A stretch of DNA of 64,000 nt from Thiothrix winogradskyi (GTDB taxonomy: Bacteria; Pseudomonadota; Gammaproteobacteria; Thiotrichales; Thiotrichaceae): positions 2,046,001 through 2,110,000 of the forward strand of contig NZ_CP091244.1 of assembly GCF_021650935.1 (NCBI RefSeq), in the 5' to 3' direction. The notes beneath the pieces are model-generated. The model was not told where the DNA came from. It saw nothing but the letters and a program-made list of their open reading frames with translations, and made no database searches. The position numbers and the translations under genes were made by a program. Shown one piece after another: positions 35,669 through 44,976 of the stretch (position 1 is the stretch's first letter; each line of letters starts with the position of its first letter).

Positions 35669-36908
35669 CGTCATTTTTTGCCTATTGCTGCCGATTATTC
35701 TGTTTAAATTGCATACATCCGGTAGTGGGGGGCGTGGTTTTGGCAAGCGTTGGCGGGAGCATTTTGGGTTTATCCCACCTGTTCATGCCGATAAGCCACT
35801 GTGGATTCATGCCGCCAGTGTTGGGGAAGTGATCGTTGCGAAACCGTTGATTCAAGCCTTACGTGCCAAATATCCTGAGCTGACCTTGGTGTTGACGACG
35901 ACGACGCGCACGGGAGCGGATGAGGCGGCTAAGCTGGGGAATGGAGTTATCCACCGTTACGCGCCGCTGGATTGCCCGTGGATGGTGCGCCTGTTTTTGC
36001 GTCGTACCCGCCCGCAAGCGTTGCTGGTGATCGAGACTGAGCGTTGGTTGAATTACATGCTGGCTTGCCAGCGTCAGCAAATAACCGTGGTGATCGTGAA
36101 TGCGCGATTGTCGCCGCGTTCGTTTCAGCGTTATCAACGGTTTCCGGCGTTTTTCCGCTTGTGGGCGGAGCCGGTGCAACAGTTATTGGTGCAACATGCC
36201 GATGATGCGGCGCGTTTTCGTGCCTTGGGCGTGGCAGAGGCTAAGTTGCACATCACGGGTTCCATCAAGTTTGATATGACGTTTCCTGACAGCGTGGTGT
36301 CGCAAGGGCTGGCGTTGCGGGAGGCGTGGGGAAGCCGTCCGGTCTGGATTGCGGCAAGTACGCACCAAGGCGAAGATGAGCCAGTGTTGCAGGCGTTTAA
36401 GCAAGTCTTGGCGCAGATGCCAGCGGCGTTGCTGGTGTTAGTGCCACGCCATCCGCAGCGCTTTGATGCAGTGGCGGCGTTGTGTGCCAGCCAAGGTTTT
36501 AGCGCAGTGCGGCGCAGTGTAGCGGGGCAGGTATTGCCCACGACGCAAGTGTATCTTGGCGACACGATGGGCGAATTGCCGCTGATGCTGGCGGCGGCGG
36601 ATGTGGCATTCGTGGGCGGGAGTTTGGTGCCAGTTGGTGGGCATAATTTGCTGGAACCCGCCGCTTTGGGGAAGCCGTGCCTCACGGGGCCGCATTATTT
36701 CAACTTCAGCGATATTACTCTGCAATTGGTGCAATGTGGCGGGGCTGTGGTGGTGCAGGATGCGGAAGCCTTGGCCGTGCAAGTACTCGACTTATTGCAA
36801 AACCCCGGTGTGTGCCAACGCATGGGAGCTGCCGCCCAGCAAGTCGTAGCAGCCAATCGTGGCGCGTTGCAGCGCACCCTTCAAGCCTTGGAGCAAGTGC
36901 TGCCGTAA
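35652..36908 (+). CDS. waaA: 3-deoxy-D-manno-octulosonic acid (Kdo) transferase
   Basis: 418 residues (ATG at 35652 or 35655). The N-terminal membrane anchor, the FGKRWREHFGFI stretch and WIHAASVGEV are hallmarks of GT30 KdtA/WaaA. The C-terminal half includes SLVPVGGHNLLEPAALGKP. It transfers Kdo from CMP-Kdo to lipid IVA. Next to a kdkA gene, it is likely monofunctional, as in organisms with a single phosphorylated Kdo; this is inference from context. It overlaps lpxL at the start and converges on kdkA with a 28-bp overlap. Confidence 0.92.
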   Translation: MMIVYNVIFCLLLPIILFKLHTSGSGGRGFGKRWREHFGFIPPVHADKPLWIHAASVGEVIVAKPLIQALRAKYPELTLVLTTTTRTGADEAAKLGNGVIHRYAPLDCPWMVRLFLRRTRPQALLVIETERWLNYMLACQRQQITVVIVNARLSPRSFQRYQRFPAFFRLWAEPVQQLLVQHADDAARFRALGVAEAKLHITGSIKFDMTFPDSVVSQGLALREAWGSRPVWIAASTHQGEDEPVLQAFKQVLAQMPAALLVLVPRHPQRFDAVAALCASQGFSAVRRSVAGQVLPTTQVYLGDTMGELPLMLAAADVAFVGGSLVPVGGHNLLEPAALGKPCLTGPHYFNFSDITLQLVQCGGAVVVQDAEALAVQVLDLLQNPGVCQRMGAAAQQVVAANRGALQRTLQALEQVLP

Positions 36909-37603
36909 CCTTCGAGCAATAGTTGCCAGTCGCTTTCCTGCCAATGCAGCGTAGGGTTGAGGTGCAATTCTTTACGGAATGAACGCTGCAAACGCTGCAT
37001 ATTGGCTACTTGCCATGCCCCGCCAGCAGGACGTTGCTTACCTTTATCAAAATCGATCACCCACGCTTTCCCCGCTTTATCCAAGAGCAGGTTATGGCTG
37101 TTCAAATCCGCGTGGTCAATATTGGCGCGATGCAAGTGTTGCAGCGTTTGCCCCAGCGTGTGCCATTCGTCACGGCTGAGGGGGCGGGTGCGTAACAGAC
37201 TGACGACATCGTGTGCGTCGGGGATGCGTTGCAGCAGCAAATCCGCGCGGTAAAACCAGCCGTACCGTTGGATACGGGCTGCCCACGGCGTAGGCACAGG
37301 CAAACCTTGCGCCTGCATGGTTTGCAACAAACGGAACTCATCTGCTGCTCGGCTGCGCTGCCATCCCGTAAACCAATAACGGTCATGCAGGAGTTTTCCC
37401 AGCCAGCCGCCACGATAATAATGCCGTAATACACCCTGTTGTTGCCCCAGTTGCACAAACCAGGTAATGCCGCGCCCGTGTGATTGCCCAACCACGGCAT
37501 TCTGCGCTTGCCACCATGCAGGCTCGAAATGTTCCGCTTGAAAGTGTGCCGCGTAGTTCGGGTTTAATAGGTAGGTGGTATTGCGTATTGTGATAATGTC
37601 CAT
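36881..37603 (-). CDS. kdkA: 3-deoxy-D-manno-octulosonic acid kinase
   Basis: 240 residues. The Kdo-kinase-like fold includes GVLRHYYRGGWLGKLLHDRYWFTG, IDHADLNSHNLLLD (catalytic loop HADLNSHN) and AWVIDFDKGK (DFD metal site). KdkA phosphorylates the single Kdo of the inner core at the membrane. It converges on kdtA. Its presence supports a Kdo-phosphate core. Confidence 0.9.
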   Translation of the reverse strand: MDIITIRNTTYLLNPNYAAHFQAEHFEPAWWQAQNAVVGQSHGRGITWFVQLGQQQGVLRHYYRGGWLGKLLHDRYWFTGWQRSRAADEFRLLQTMQAQGLPVPTPWAARIQRYGWFYRADLLLQRIPDAHDVVSLLRTRPLSRDEWHTLGQTLQHLHRANIDHADLNSHNLLLDKAGKAWVIDFDKGKQRPAGGAWQVANMQRLQRSFRKELHLNPTLHWQESDWQLLLEGYGSTCSKA

Positions 37604-37723
37604 AGTGGCTCAACTGGCGGAAGTGGGCGCATTTTACAATTGCCGGGTGAGTTTGCATAATGCTTGCCTTGTTTTATCCCAGTGGTATTCATTTTGGCTT
37701 TATTTGCAAGTCCTCCCCGTGCG

Positions 37724-38758
37724 GTGTGCGTATTGCGTTTGTCAGCAATCGGTGACGTTTGCCACACCTTGGCACTGGTGCAAGCGATTCAACGCGAATG
37801 GCCCAGCACTACGCTGGTTTGGGTTATGGGCAAGGTGGAGGCCAGCTTATTCGGTGATTTGCCCAATGTCGAAGTCATCGTGTTTGACAAAAAACAGGGG
37901 TGGCAAGCGTATCTAGCGGTCTGGCGGCAATTGCGCGGGCGGCGTTTCGATGCATTATTGCAGGTGCAAGCCGCGTTACGTGCCAGTGTATTGAGCCTAG
38001 GAATTCGCGCCCGTTACCGCTTGGGCTTTGATGCGCAACGTGCCAATGATGCCCAGCCATTATTTACCAATGTGAAAGTACCTTCTCCCACAGCACCCCA
38101 TGTGGTGGATGGGTTAATGGCATTTGCGAAAGTGTTAGGTATACAAGATCTCACGCCGCGTTGGCAGGTAACGATTTCCCCCGCTGATCAGCAATGGGCA
38201 AAGTCGCAATTAAACGCAAAACCCAGTGTGATTATTGTGCCTGCTTCCAGTAAAGCCTACAAAAACTGGACGGTTGCAGGGTATGCGGCATTGGCGGAAC
38301 ATGCCGTCAAGAGCGGCTGGCAAGTGGTAGTGTGTGGCAGTCCTGCCCTCAATGAGCAAGCCTTAGCCACGCAAGTGCTTGCTGCTTGCCCAGTGGCGGT
38401 ATTGAACCAAGTGGGTAACACGACCCTCAAACAGATGTTAGCCTTGATTCAACAAGCCAAGCTGGTGATTGCCCCGGATTCTGGCCCGGTGCATTTGGCG
38501 ACCTTGGTGGGAACGCCGGTCATCGGCTTGTATGCCCACCATAATCCCGCCAGAGTCGGCGCGTATTTCGGGCAAGCCGAGGCGGTGAGTATTTACCAAA
38601 CCTTGGTCGAAGCCGAATACGGCAAGCCCTTATCACAGTTACCTTGGCGCACACGGGTCAAGGATAAGAATGCCATGCAACAGCTCAGTATTGCCGCCGT
38701 GCTACTGGCGTTTGATCAAGTAAAGGAACGTATCGAATGTTCACTATCAAGTCATTGA
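37724..38758 (+). CDS. GT9 LPS heptosyltransferase (WaaC/WaaF-like)
   Basis: About 344 residues if it starts at the GTG 37724 that begins VCVLRLSAIGDVCHTLALVQAI, the canonical GT9 N-terminus. No in-frame ATG exists upstream, only TTG codons (such as 37664). The donor-binding motif is PDSGPVHLATLVGTPVIGLYAHHNP. The family adds heptose from ADP-heptose to the Kdo of lipid A. Its 3' end overlaps the LTA-synthase-like gene by 22 bp. Confidence 0.82.
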   Translation: MCVLRLSAIGDVCHTLALVQAIQREWPSTTLVWVMGKVEASLFGDLPNVEVIVFDKKQGWQAYLAVWRQLRGRRFDALLQVQAALRASVLSLGIRARYRLGFDAQRANDAQPLFTNVKVPSPTAPHVVDGLMAFAKVLGIQDLTPRWQVTISPADQQWAKSQLNAKPSVIIVPASSKAYKNWTVAGYAALAEHAVKSGWQVVVCGSPALNEQALATQVLAACPVAVLNQVGNTTLKQMLALIQQAKLVIAPDSGPVHLATLVGTPVIGLYAHHNPARVGAYFGQAEAVSIYQTLVEAEYGKPLSQLPWRTRVKDKNAMQQLSIAAVLLAFDQVKERIECSLSSH

Positions 38759-40701
38759 AGTCGTCACTGGGCGTGGTTTGGCCGTTTGCCTGCTTTGCAT
38801 TACTGGGCATGGTATTGCTGTCGTTGAGTCGCTTGGGGTTTATGCTGTGGTACAGCGAGCAAGTGACGGCAGCGCAAGGCTGGGGCGTGATGTTGCTGCA
38901 AGGTTTGCGGGTTGATTTGGCGACGGTGGCTTGGCTGTGGGGTTTGCCTGCGGTGTTAACTGTCATCCTCGCGGGTGAGCATTGGTTGGGCAAGCTGTGG
39001 CTGGGGTTGATGCGCGTTTGGTTGACCTTTGGCTTGTGGTTGCTGGTGTTTATGGAAATGGCAACACCGGGATTTTTGCTGGAATACGGGTTGCGCCCCA
39101 ATCAGATTTTTGTGGAATACCTGATTTACCCCAAAGAAGTGTTTAATACGCTGTGGCTGGGGCATAAGTTGGAATTGGCAGCGGGCTTTGTCGTGGGTGG
39201 CTTGGCGGTATGGTTGGGGTGGCGCTTGGCAGGGCGTTGCTTGCAGGATTTGCGCTTGCCGCGTTGGTATGTGCGCCCGGTGTGGGTAGTGGTCATGTTG
39301 CTTTTGACGGTGTTGGCGGGGCGTTCGACTTTAGGGCATCGGGCATTAAATCCGGCGATGGTGGCGTTTTCGACCGATGCAACCGTGAATGCGTTGGTGA
39401 CGAATTCGGCGTATTCGCTGCTGTTTGCCGTGTCGCAAATGCGGGCAGAGAGCGGTTCATCAGCAGCCATGTACGGCCAAATGCCTTTGGATAAAATCAT
39501 CAGCCATGTACGTGAAGCCAGTGGTCGCCCAGCGTCGGCATTTATTTCGGATGCCTTGCCAACCTTGAGTCGCAATACCGCCAGTTACAGTGGTAAGCCG
39601 AAAAACTTGGTGATTTTGTTGCAGGAAAGTTTTGGGGCGCAATACGTGGGGGCGTTGGGCGGTTTGCCGCTTTCCCCGAATATTGACCGTTTGGCGCAAC
39701 AAGGGTGGTTGTTTGAAAACCTGTACGCCACCGGCACGCGCTCAGTGCGTGGCATTGAAGCGGTGGTAACGGGCTTTACCCCAACACCCGCACAGGCGGT
39801 GGTGAAGTTGAATAAAAGCCAAACGGGCTTTTTTACTTTGGCACAAGCGTTGGGCAGCAGAGGTTATAGCACTCAGTTTATTTACGGCGGGGAAAGCCAC
39901 TTTGACAATATGCGCAGTTTCTTTTTAGGCAATGGTTTCCAGCACATTATTGAGCAAAAAGATTACGCTAATCCGGCATTTGTGGGTTCATGGGGCGTGT
40001 CGGATGAGGATTTATTGTTGCGGGCGGATGCGGAGTTCAAGCAGATGCACGCGGCGGGTAAGCCTTTCTTTAGCTTGGTGTTTAGTTCCAGTAATCATGA
40101 CCCGTTTGAATACCCTGATGGGCGGATTGAGCCGTATGAACAGCCTAAGCAAACCCGTAATAATGCAGTCAAGTATGCCGATTATGCCTTGGGTAAGTTT
40201 TTTGAGCAGGCACAACAAGCCGATTACTGGAACGATACGGTGTTTCTGATTGTGGCAGATCATGATTCACGGGTGTTGGGGGATGATTTAGTGCCCGTGC
40301 CGCGTTTCCATATTCCGGGGGTCATTGTGGGGGGAGGTGTGCCGGTCAAGCGTGATGCGCGGCTGGTGAGCCAGATTGATTTAGCCCCTACTTTGCTGTC
40401 ATTGATGGGCATTTCGGCGGATTATCCCATGCTGGGGCGCGATTTAACCCAAACGCCAGACGCTTGGGAAGGGCGAGCCATGATGCAGTACGATAAAAAT
40501 TTCGCGTATATGCAGGGTAAGCAGGTGACGGTACTGCAAGCGGGTAAACCGGCAGCAGGGTTTGTCTATGATAAGCAGCAACAACGTTTGCTGCCGGGGA
40601 CAACACCCACACCCCAACAAGTGGATGAAGCACTGGCGCATGTGTTGTGGGGTGATGTGGCGTATGATCAGCGTTTATTTACGTTGCCTGTGGTACACTG
40701 A
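38737..40701 (+). CDS. LTA synthase/sulfatase-family membrane phosphotransferase
   Basis: 654 residues. Five N-terminal membrane helices are followed by a periplasmic alkaline-phosphatase-like domain: NLVILLQESFGAQYVGALGG (metal site), LYATGTRSVRGIEAVVTG with the nucleophile Thr (TGTRS), IVADHDSR and RFHIPGVIVGGG. It belongs to the LtaS/OpgB-like family, which transfers phosphoglycerol or phosphoethanolamine groups to envelope polymers. It overlaps the heptosyltransferase gene, which suggests a role in modifying LPS or osmoregulated glucans. Confidence 0.85.
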   Translation: MFTIKSLKSSLGVVWPFACFALLGMVLLSLSRLGFMLWYSEQVTAAQGWGVMLLQGLRVDLATVAWLWGLPAVLTVILAGEHWLGKLWLGLMRVWLTFGLWLLVFMEMATPGFLLEYGLRPNQIFVEYLIYPKEVFNTLWLGHKLELAAGFVVGGLAVWLGWRLAGRCLQDLRLPRWYVRPVWVVVMLLLTVLAGRSTLGHRALNPAMVAFSTDATVNALVTNSAYSLLFAVSQMRAESGSSAAMYGQMPLDKIISHVREASGRPASAFISDALPTLSRNTASYSGKPKNLVILLQESFGAQYVGALGGLPLSPNIDRLAQQGWLFENLYATGTRSVRGIEAVVTGFTPTPAQAVVKLNKSQTGFFTLAQALGSRGYSTQFIYGGESHFDNMRSFFLGNGFQHIIEQKDYANPAFVGSWGVSDEDLLLRADAEFKQMHAAGKPFFSLVFSSSNHDPFEYPDGRIEPYEQPKQTRNNAVKYADYALGKFFEQAQQADYWNDTVFLIVADHDSRVLGDDLVPVPRFHIPGVIVGGGVPVKRDARLVSQIDLAPTLLSLMGISADYPMLGRDLTQTPDAWEGRAMMQYDKNFAYMQGKQVTVLQAGKPAAGFVYDKQQQRLLPGTTPTPQQVDEALAHVLWGDVAYDQRLFTLPVVH

Positions 40702-40732
40702 CATTCGATTTCTGATGAAAAATAAGAGGTTA

Positions 40733-41125
40733 ATGATGAAATTATTTACACCAACGCTAGTGATGATGGCGGTATCGGTTGTTATGCTGAGTGCTTGCGG
40801 TGAAAAAGCGAGTGCGCCAGCAACTGAAGCGGCTAAATCTGCCGAGCAAACTGCTCAGGCGATTGCGCCGAGTTCACCGCCGCAAGCAACTGAACAAGTG
40901 GCTGCTAATGGCGGTCATCCGGGGCAGACGATTCATGATGCCAACTGCATCAGTTGCCACGATTCCGGTGTGTATACCCGTGCTGACCGCAAAATGACCG
41001 ATTTGACCATGTTGGCGGGTCAGGTGCGCCGCTGTGATGCCAATTTAGGTACTAAATTGTTCGACGAAGATTTGGATAAAGTCACGGCATTCCTGAACGA
41101 AACTTACTACAAATTCCCTAAGTAA
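40733..41125 (+). CDS. Lipoprotein c-type cytochrome
   Basis: 130 residues from ATG 40733 (or 40736), with AAGAGG upstream. Lipobox MLSAC follows a short signal peptide. A Pro/Ala-rich linker leads to one heme motif CISCH near residue 79, with a probable distal Met in RKMTDLTML. This is a single-heme, membrane-tethered cytochrome of a length seen in sulfur-oxidising proteobacteria, where it could carry electrons in the periplasm. The next gene, a ferredoxin, starts 7 bp after the stop. Confidence 0.8.
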   Translation: MMKLFTPTLVMMAVSVVMLSACGEKASAPATEAAKSAEQTAQAIAPSSPPQATEQVAANGGHPGQTIHDANCISCHDSGVYTRADRKMTDLTMLAGQVRRCDANLGTKLFDEDLDKVTAFLNETYYKFPK

Positions 41126-41132
41126 GCCGCCC

Positions 41133-41441
41133 ATGAATTACCGCGTCACCATTTTGCAAACCCCGTTTCGATTCGACGTAACCGCAGGGGAAACGGTATT
41201 GCAAGCCGCCTTACGGCAGGAAATTCCCGTGCCGTGGGGCTGTGGTGGCGGGGTATGTGGCGTGTGCATGGGTAAAATCGTGTCGGGGGATATGTATTAC
41301 CCCGACGGCGAGCCGCTGGCGCTGTTTGAAGAAGATGCAGCCGCTGGCATGGGCTTGTTTTGCGTCGGTTATCCCAGCAGCGATTTGGTGCTGGATGTGC
41401 CGGAAATGGGCACAGACTGGGAACCTTGGGAAGCCCAATAA
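41133..41441 (+). CDS. 2Fe-2S ferredoxin
   Basis: 102 residues. The plant-type cluster motif is PWGCGGGVCGVCMGK, with a fourth cysteine in LFCVGYP. It is preceded by the cytochrome gene and may share its transcript. The protein is small and soluble and its electron partner is unknown. Its 3' end directly borders the truncated gene remnant on the other strand. Confidence 0.88.
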   Translation: MNYRVTILQTPFRFDVTAGETVLQAALRQEIPVPWGCGGGVCGVCMGKIVSGDMYYPDGEPLALFEEDAAAGMGLFCVGYPSSDLVLDVPEMGTDWEPWEAQ

Positions 41442-41506
41442 GCATAAGCCCCCAGTGCCAAAATCGGTAACAGCAATGCAATCAGCAGCCAATGTTGACG
41501 TTTCAT
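41369..41506 (-). pseudogene. Truncated remnant of a GDYXXLXY-type gene
   Basis: A 45-codon frame starts with ATG 41506, which overlaps the DUF2157 stop (ATGA). It reads MKRQHWLLIALLLPILALG, the usual start of the GDYXXLXY-domain proteins that follow DUF2157 genes. The GDY domain is absent, and the frame runs antisense into the end of the ferredoxin gene. A deletion has probably removed the rest. Confidence 0.5.
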
Positions 41507-42699
41507 ACCCGTAACCCCTTTGCCCAAGCGTGTAGGCGGTCGCGTCCGCGATACCATAGCCAAGTAATGCCAATGATCAAACTGCCCGATAGAATCAGCC
41601 CCACGCCGGTAGCTGCCAATCCGCCCATTGCCTGAAAATACAGAATCACAAAGCGTAACCCGATCAAAAACGTCACCACATGAAAAGTGCGTTGATGCCC
41701 GCTATTCCCCGCGTGTAAGGCATACAAAAATAGAATCGCCAGCGTTAGCAGCGGCGCTCGTAAATCATCGGCTTGCCAAAAACTCACCGCTTCCTGCGCT
41801 TCAGAGCCAAACAAGGTGTAACGGCTTTGCCCGTTGAACACCAAATCGGGGTAGTAATACAGCAATAACAAACCCAATGCGCTCAGCAATAACACGCGAT
41901 TGAGCCAACGGTAGTCGCGGTGTAACAGAATGCCCAGCGCCAATAGTCCCGCCACCATGTAAGCTGGCAGAAACCACGCCAGCGGATAATCCGCCAATTC
42001 CCCGCCCGAACGCGCAATATCCGCAAACGCTAAGGCACAGATGGCACTGAGTTGAAACCAAAAAAACAGGCTACTGCGCAAGCTATACAACGCTTTCAGG
42101 TACGTGGCAGCGTAATACAGCACCGCGCTTAGCAATGGGGCGAGTAAGAATACCGCTGGTAATGCTTCCAGCCGTTGCCCGCTTGCCACATGGCTGGCAG
42201 TGACCAAACTCCAACACATGCCTTGCAGGAATAACGTTACCCAAAATAGCCGTGTCCATAAATGCCGTGCAAATAAAATCTGCAAAAACGTGCTGAATGC
42301 CCAAAACAGCAGCGCGTGATACCACTTGCCATTGATGTCGAAGATTTCTGCAATCAGCACAATACTGGCTAAATACAGCACGAGGAAACCTGCCAGCAAT
42401 ATCTCGAACCATACGCTGTGTTGCCGCTCCGGGTATTGCGTGTAAATACCGATGGCTAACAAACCCAGCAATGCAAAATCCACGCCGAGTTTCACGCTAT
42501 CGGAAATGTTGTGCCAATTTGCCGCAATCAGCGAAAGGATGCCCAGCCCGATAATCGCCGCACCCAGCACCATGAAACTGTACAGCCAGCCATTGGTGAC
42601 AGGGCGTTGTTTGGCTTCAAAGCTGAGGATATTGGCGTGTTGTGAGGGGGTGATTAGCCCGGCTTGCAGCCATTGGTTGAGTTTTGTGATAGGAGTCAC
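41503..42699 (-). CDS. DUF2157 multi-pass membrane protein
   Basis: 398 residues, GTG start at 42699. After a soluble N-terminus with LNQWLQAGLITPSQHANIL there are about ten membrane helices. DUF2157 proteins often pair with a DUF4401/GDYXXLXY protein; here only a short remnant of that partner remains at the 3' end. Function unknown. Confidence 0.8.
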   Translation of the reverse strand: MTPITKLNQWLQAGLITPSQHANILSFEAKQRPVTNGWLYSFMVLGAAIIGLGILSLIAANWHNISDSVKLGVDFALLGLLAIGIYTQYPERQHSVWFEILLAGFLVLYLASIVLIAEIFDINGKWYHALLFWAFSTFLQILFARHLWTRLFWVTLFLQGMCWSLVTASHVASGQRLEALPAVFLLAPLLSAVLYYAATYLKALYSLRSSLFFWFQLSAICALAFADIARSGGELADYPLAWFLPAYMVAGLLALGILLHRDYRWLNRVLLLSALGLLLLYYYPDLVFNGQSRYTLFGSEAQEAVSFWQADDLRAPLLTLAILFLYALHAGNSGHQRTFHVVTFLIGLRFVILYFQAMGGLAATGVGLILSGSLIIGITWLWYRGRDRLHAWAKGLRV

Positions 42700-44976
42700 A
42701 CTTTAATCTATAAGTTTAATTAATAATTGAGGTTTGTCATTGATTGTTAGTGTACTGCCAAATTGGGGGGCGTATGAAGTCTATTCTTGCATGGGGTGTT
42801 TTACTATTGTTGGGGTGGGTGGTTCATCCCGTTTGGGCGGCAACGCCTACGAATCTTCCGCCAACCATCAGTGGTACACCAACACTCAGTGTGGTGAGTA
42901 ATAGCACTTACAGTTTCATCCCTACAGCTAGTGATCCTGAAAAGGCAACATTAAGATTCAGCATCGCTAAAAAGCCGAAATGGGCAACGTTTGATGCTGC
43001 GACGGGGGCATTGACGGGTACACCCACTGGTGTGCAAGCAGCGACTTATAGCGGTATTGTGATTACGGTGTCCGATGGCAAACTCAAAAAAAGCTTGCCA
43101 GCGTTTAGTATTCAAGTGAATAACCCAGCGCCAACCATCAGTGGTACACCTGCCAACAGCGTACAGGCTAATTCAGCCTACAGTTTCATACCGAGTGCCA
43201 GTGATACGAATGGTGACAAGCTTACCTTCAGTATTGCTAAGAAACCTGCGTGGGCAACTTTTAGCACAACGACAGGTGCATTGACAGGTACACCGCCCAG
43301 TGCCAGAACGGGTCTTTACAGTGGCATTATTATCACGATTTCGGATGGCAAAACGAAGGTGAGCCTGCCTGTGTTTAGTATTCAAGTGAATAACCCAGCG
43401 CCAACCATCAGTGGTACACCTGCTACCAGCGTACAGGCTAATTCAGCCTACAGTTTCACACCGAGTGCCAGTGATACGAATGGCGATAAGCTTACCTTCA
43501 GTATTGCTAAAAAGCCTGCGTGGGCAACCTTTAGCGCAACGACAGGTGCATTGACAGGTACACCGCTTGCCAAACATGTTGGTGTCACCAAGGGAATTAG
43601 CATCGCGGTAACTGATGGCAAGAATAAAGTCAGTTTGCCTGCTTTTGATCTGCAAGTGTCTGCGGTTGCTCTTAATAAAGCGCCGGTGATTAGTGGTACA
43701 CCGGCGACGAGTGTAAATACGGATGAAAGCTACAGCTTCACGCCGACGGCCAGCGATGCCGACAGCGATACATTGACTTTCAGCATTGCCAACAAACCCA
43801 CGTGGGCAGCGTTTGATACCGCAACGGGTAAACTGAGTGGTACACCCACCGATGCAGGCACAACCAGTGGCATTGTGATTAGCGTGACCGACGGTAAATC
43901 AGCAGCAGTGAGCTTGCCAGCTTTCGCTCTGCAAGTGGTTCAACAGAATCGCGTTCCAACCATTAGTGGTGTCCCTGCTACATCGGTTAATGTAGGTGCA
44001 GTTTATAGCTTCACACCGACGACCAGCGATGCCGACAGCGATACATTGACTTTCAGCATTACCAACAAACCCACATGGGCAGCGTTTGATACCGCAACGG
44101 GTAAACTGAATGGTACACCCACCGATACAGGCACAACCAGTGGCATTGTGATTAGCGTGACCGACGGTAAATCAGCAGCAGTGAGCTTGCCAGCTTTCGT
44201 TCTGCAAGTGGTTCAACAGAATCGCGTTCCAACCATTAGTGGTGTCCCTGCTACATCGGTTAATGTAGGTGCAGTTTATAGCTTCACACCGACGGCCAGC
44301 GATGCCGACAGCGATACATTGACTTTCAGCATTACCAATAAACCCACATGGGCAACGTTTGATACAGCAACGGGGCAGTTGAGTGGTACGCCGGTGTTGG
44401 CAGATGTGGGGACGACCACTGGCATTATCATCAGCGTTTCCGATGGCAAGCAAACAGCCAGTTTGCCCGCCTTTGCGCTGCGCGTGATGGAGTCGATCAA
44501 TCTTGCCCGCCAGTTTGGAGTGGCAACACAGGGGGCTGATTACGACAGCAGTTCTGCCGCTTCTTTGGCAATAGATGGCAATGCGAGCACTTTCAACCAC
44601 ACGACTTGTACTGCCGACAAGAACTGGTGGCAGGTTAAATTACCGAATCCAACCCTGATTTCCAAACTGGTTGTCACTAGCCGTAGCTCATGGGCATCGC
44701 GGATCAATGGTGCAGGTGTTTATGTGAGCAATACTCCCTACAATGGCACGTTGAATGAAAGCGATAAAGTAGCCACGCTGAGTGGTATTGCTACCGCACA
44801 AACAACAACATTCAGTACCTCAAAGTCAGGGGCGTATGTCATTGTCAAAGCAGCGGCGGACAATTGTTTGCACATGAGTGAGGTAGAGGTGTATGGAAAC
44901 GCACCAGCAGCACCACATTTGGATCAATCAGCTTATACTTTCCAGTTGAGTAATAGTACTGCGATTGGCAAAACGG

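Noticed and set aside
42840..44490. Repeats as a CRISPR array or satellite
   Set aside because: The repeats are 270-273 bp long, keep an open frame and encode Ig-like domains; no short-repeat/spacer structure is present.
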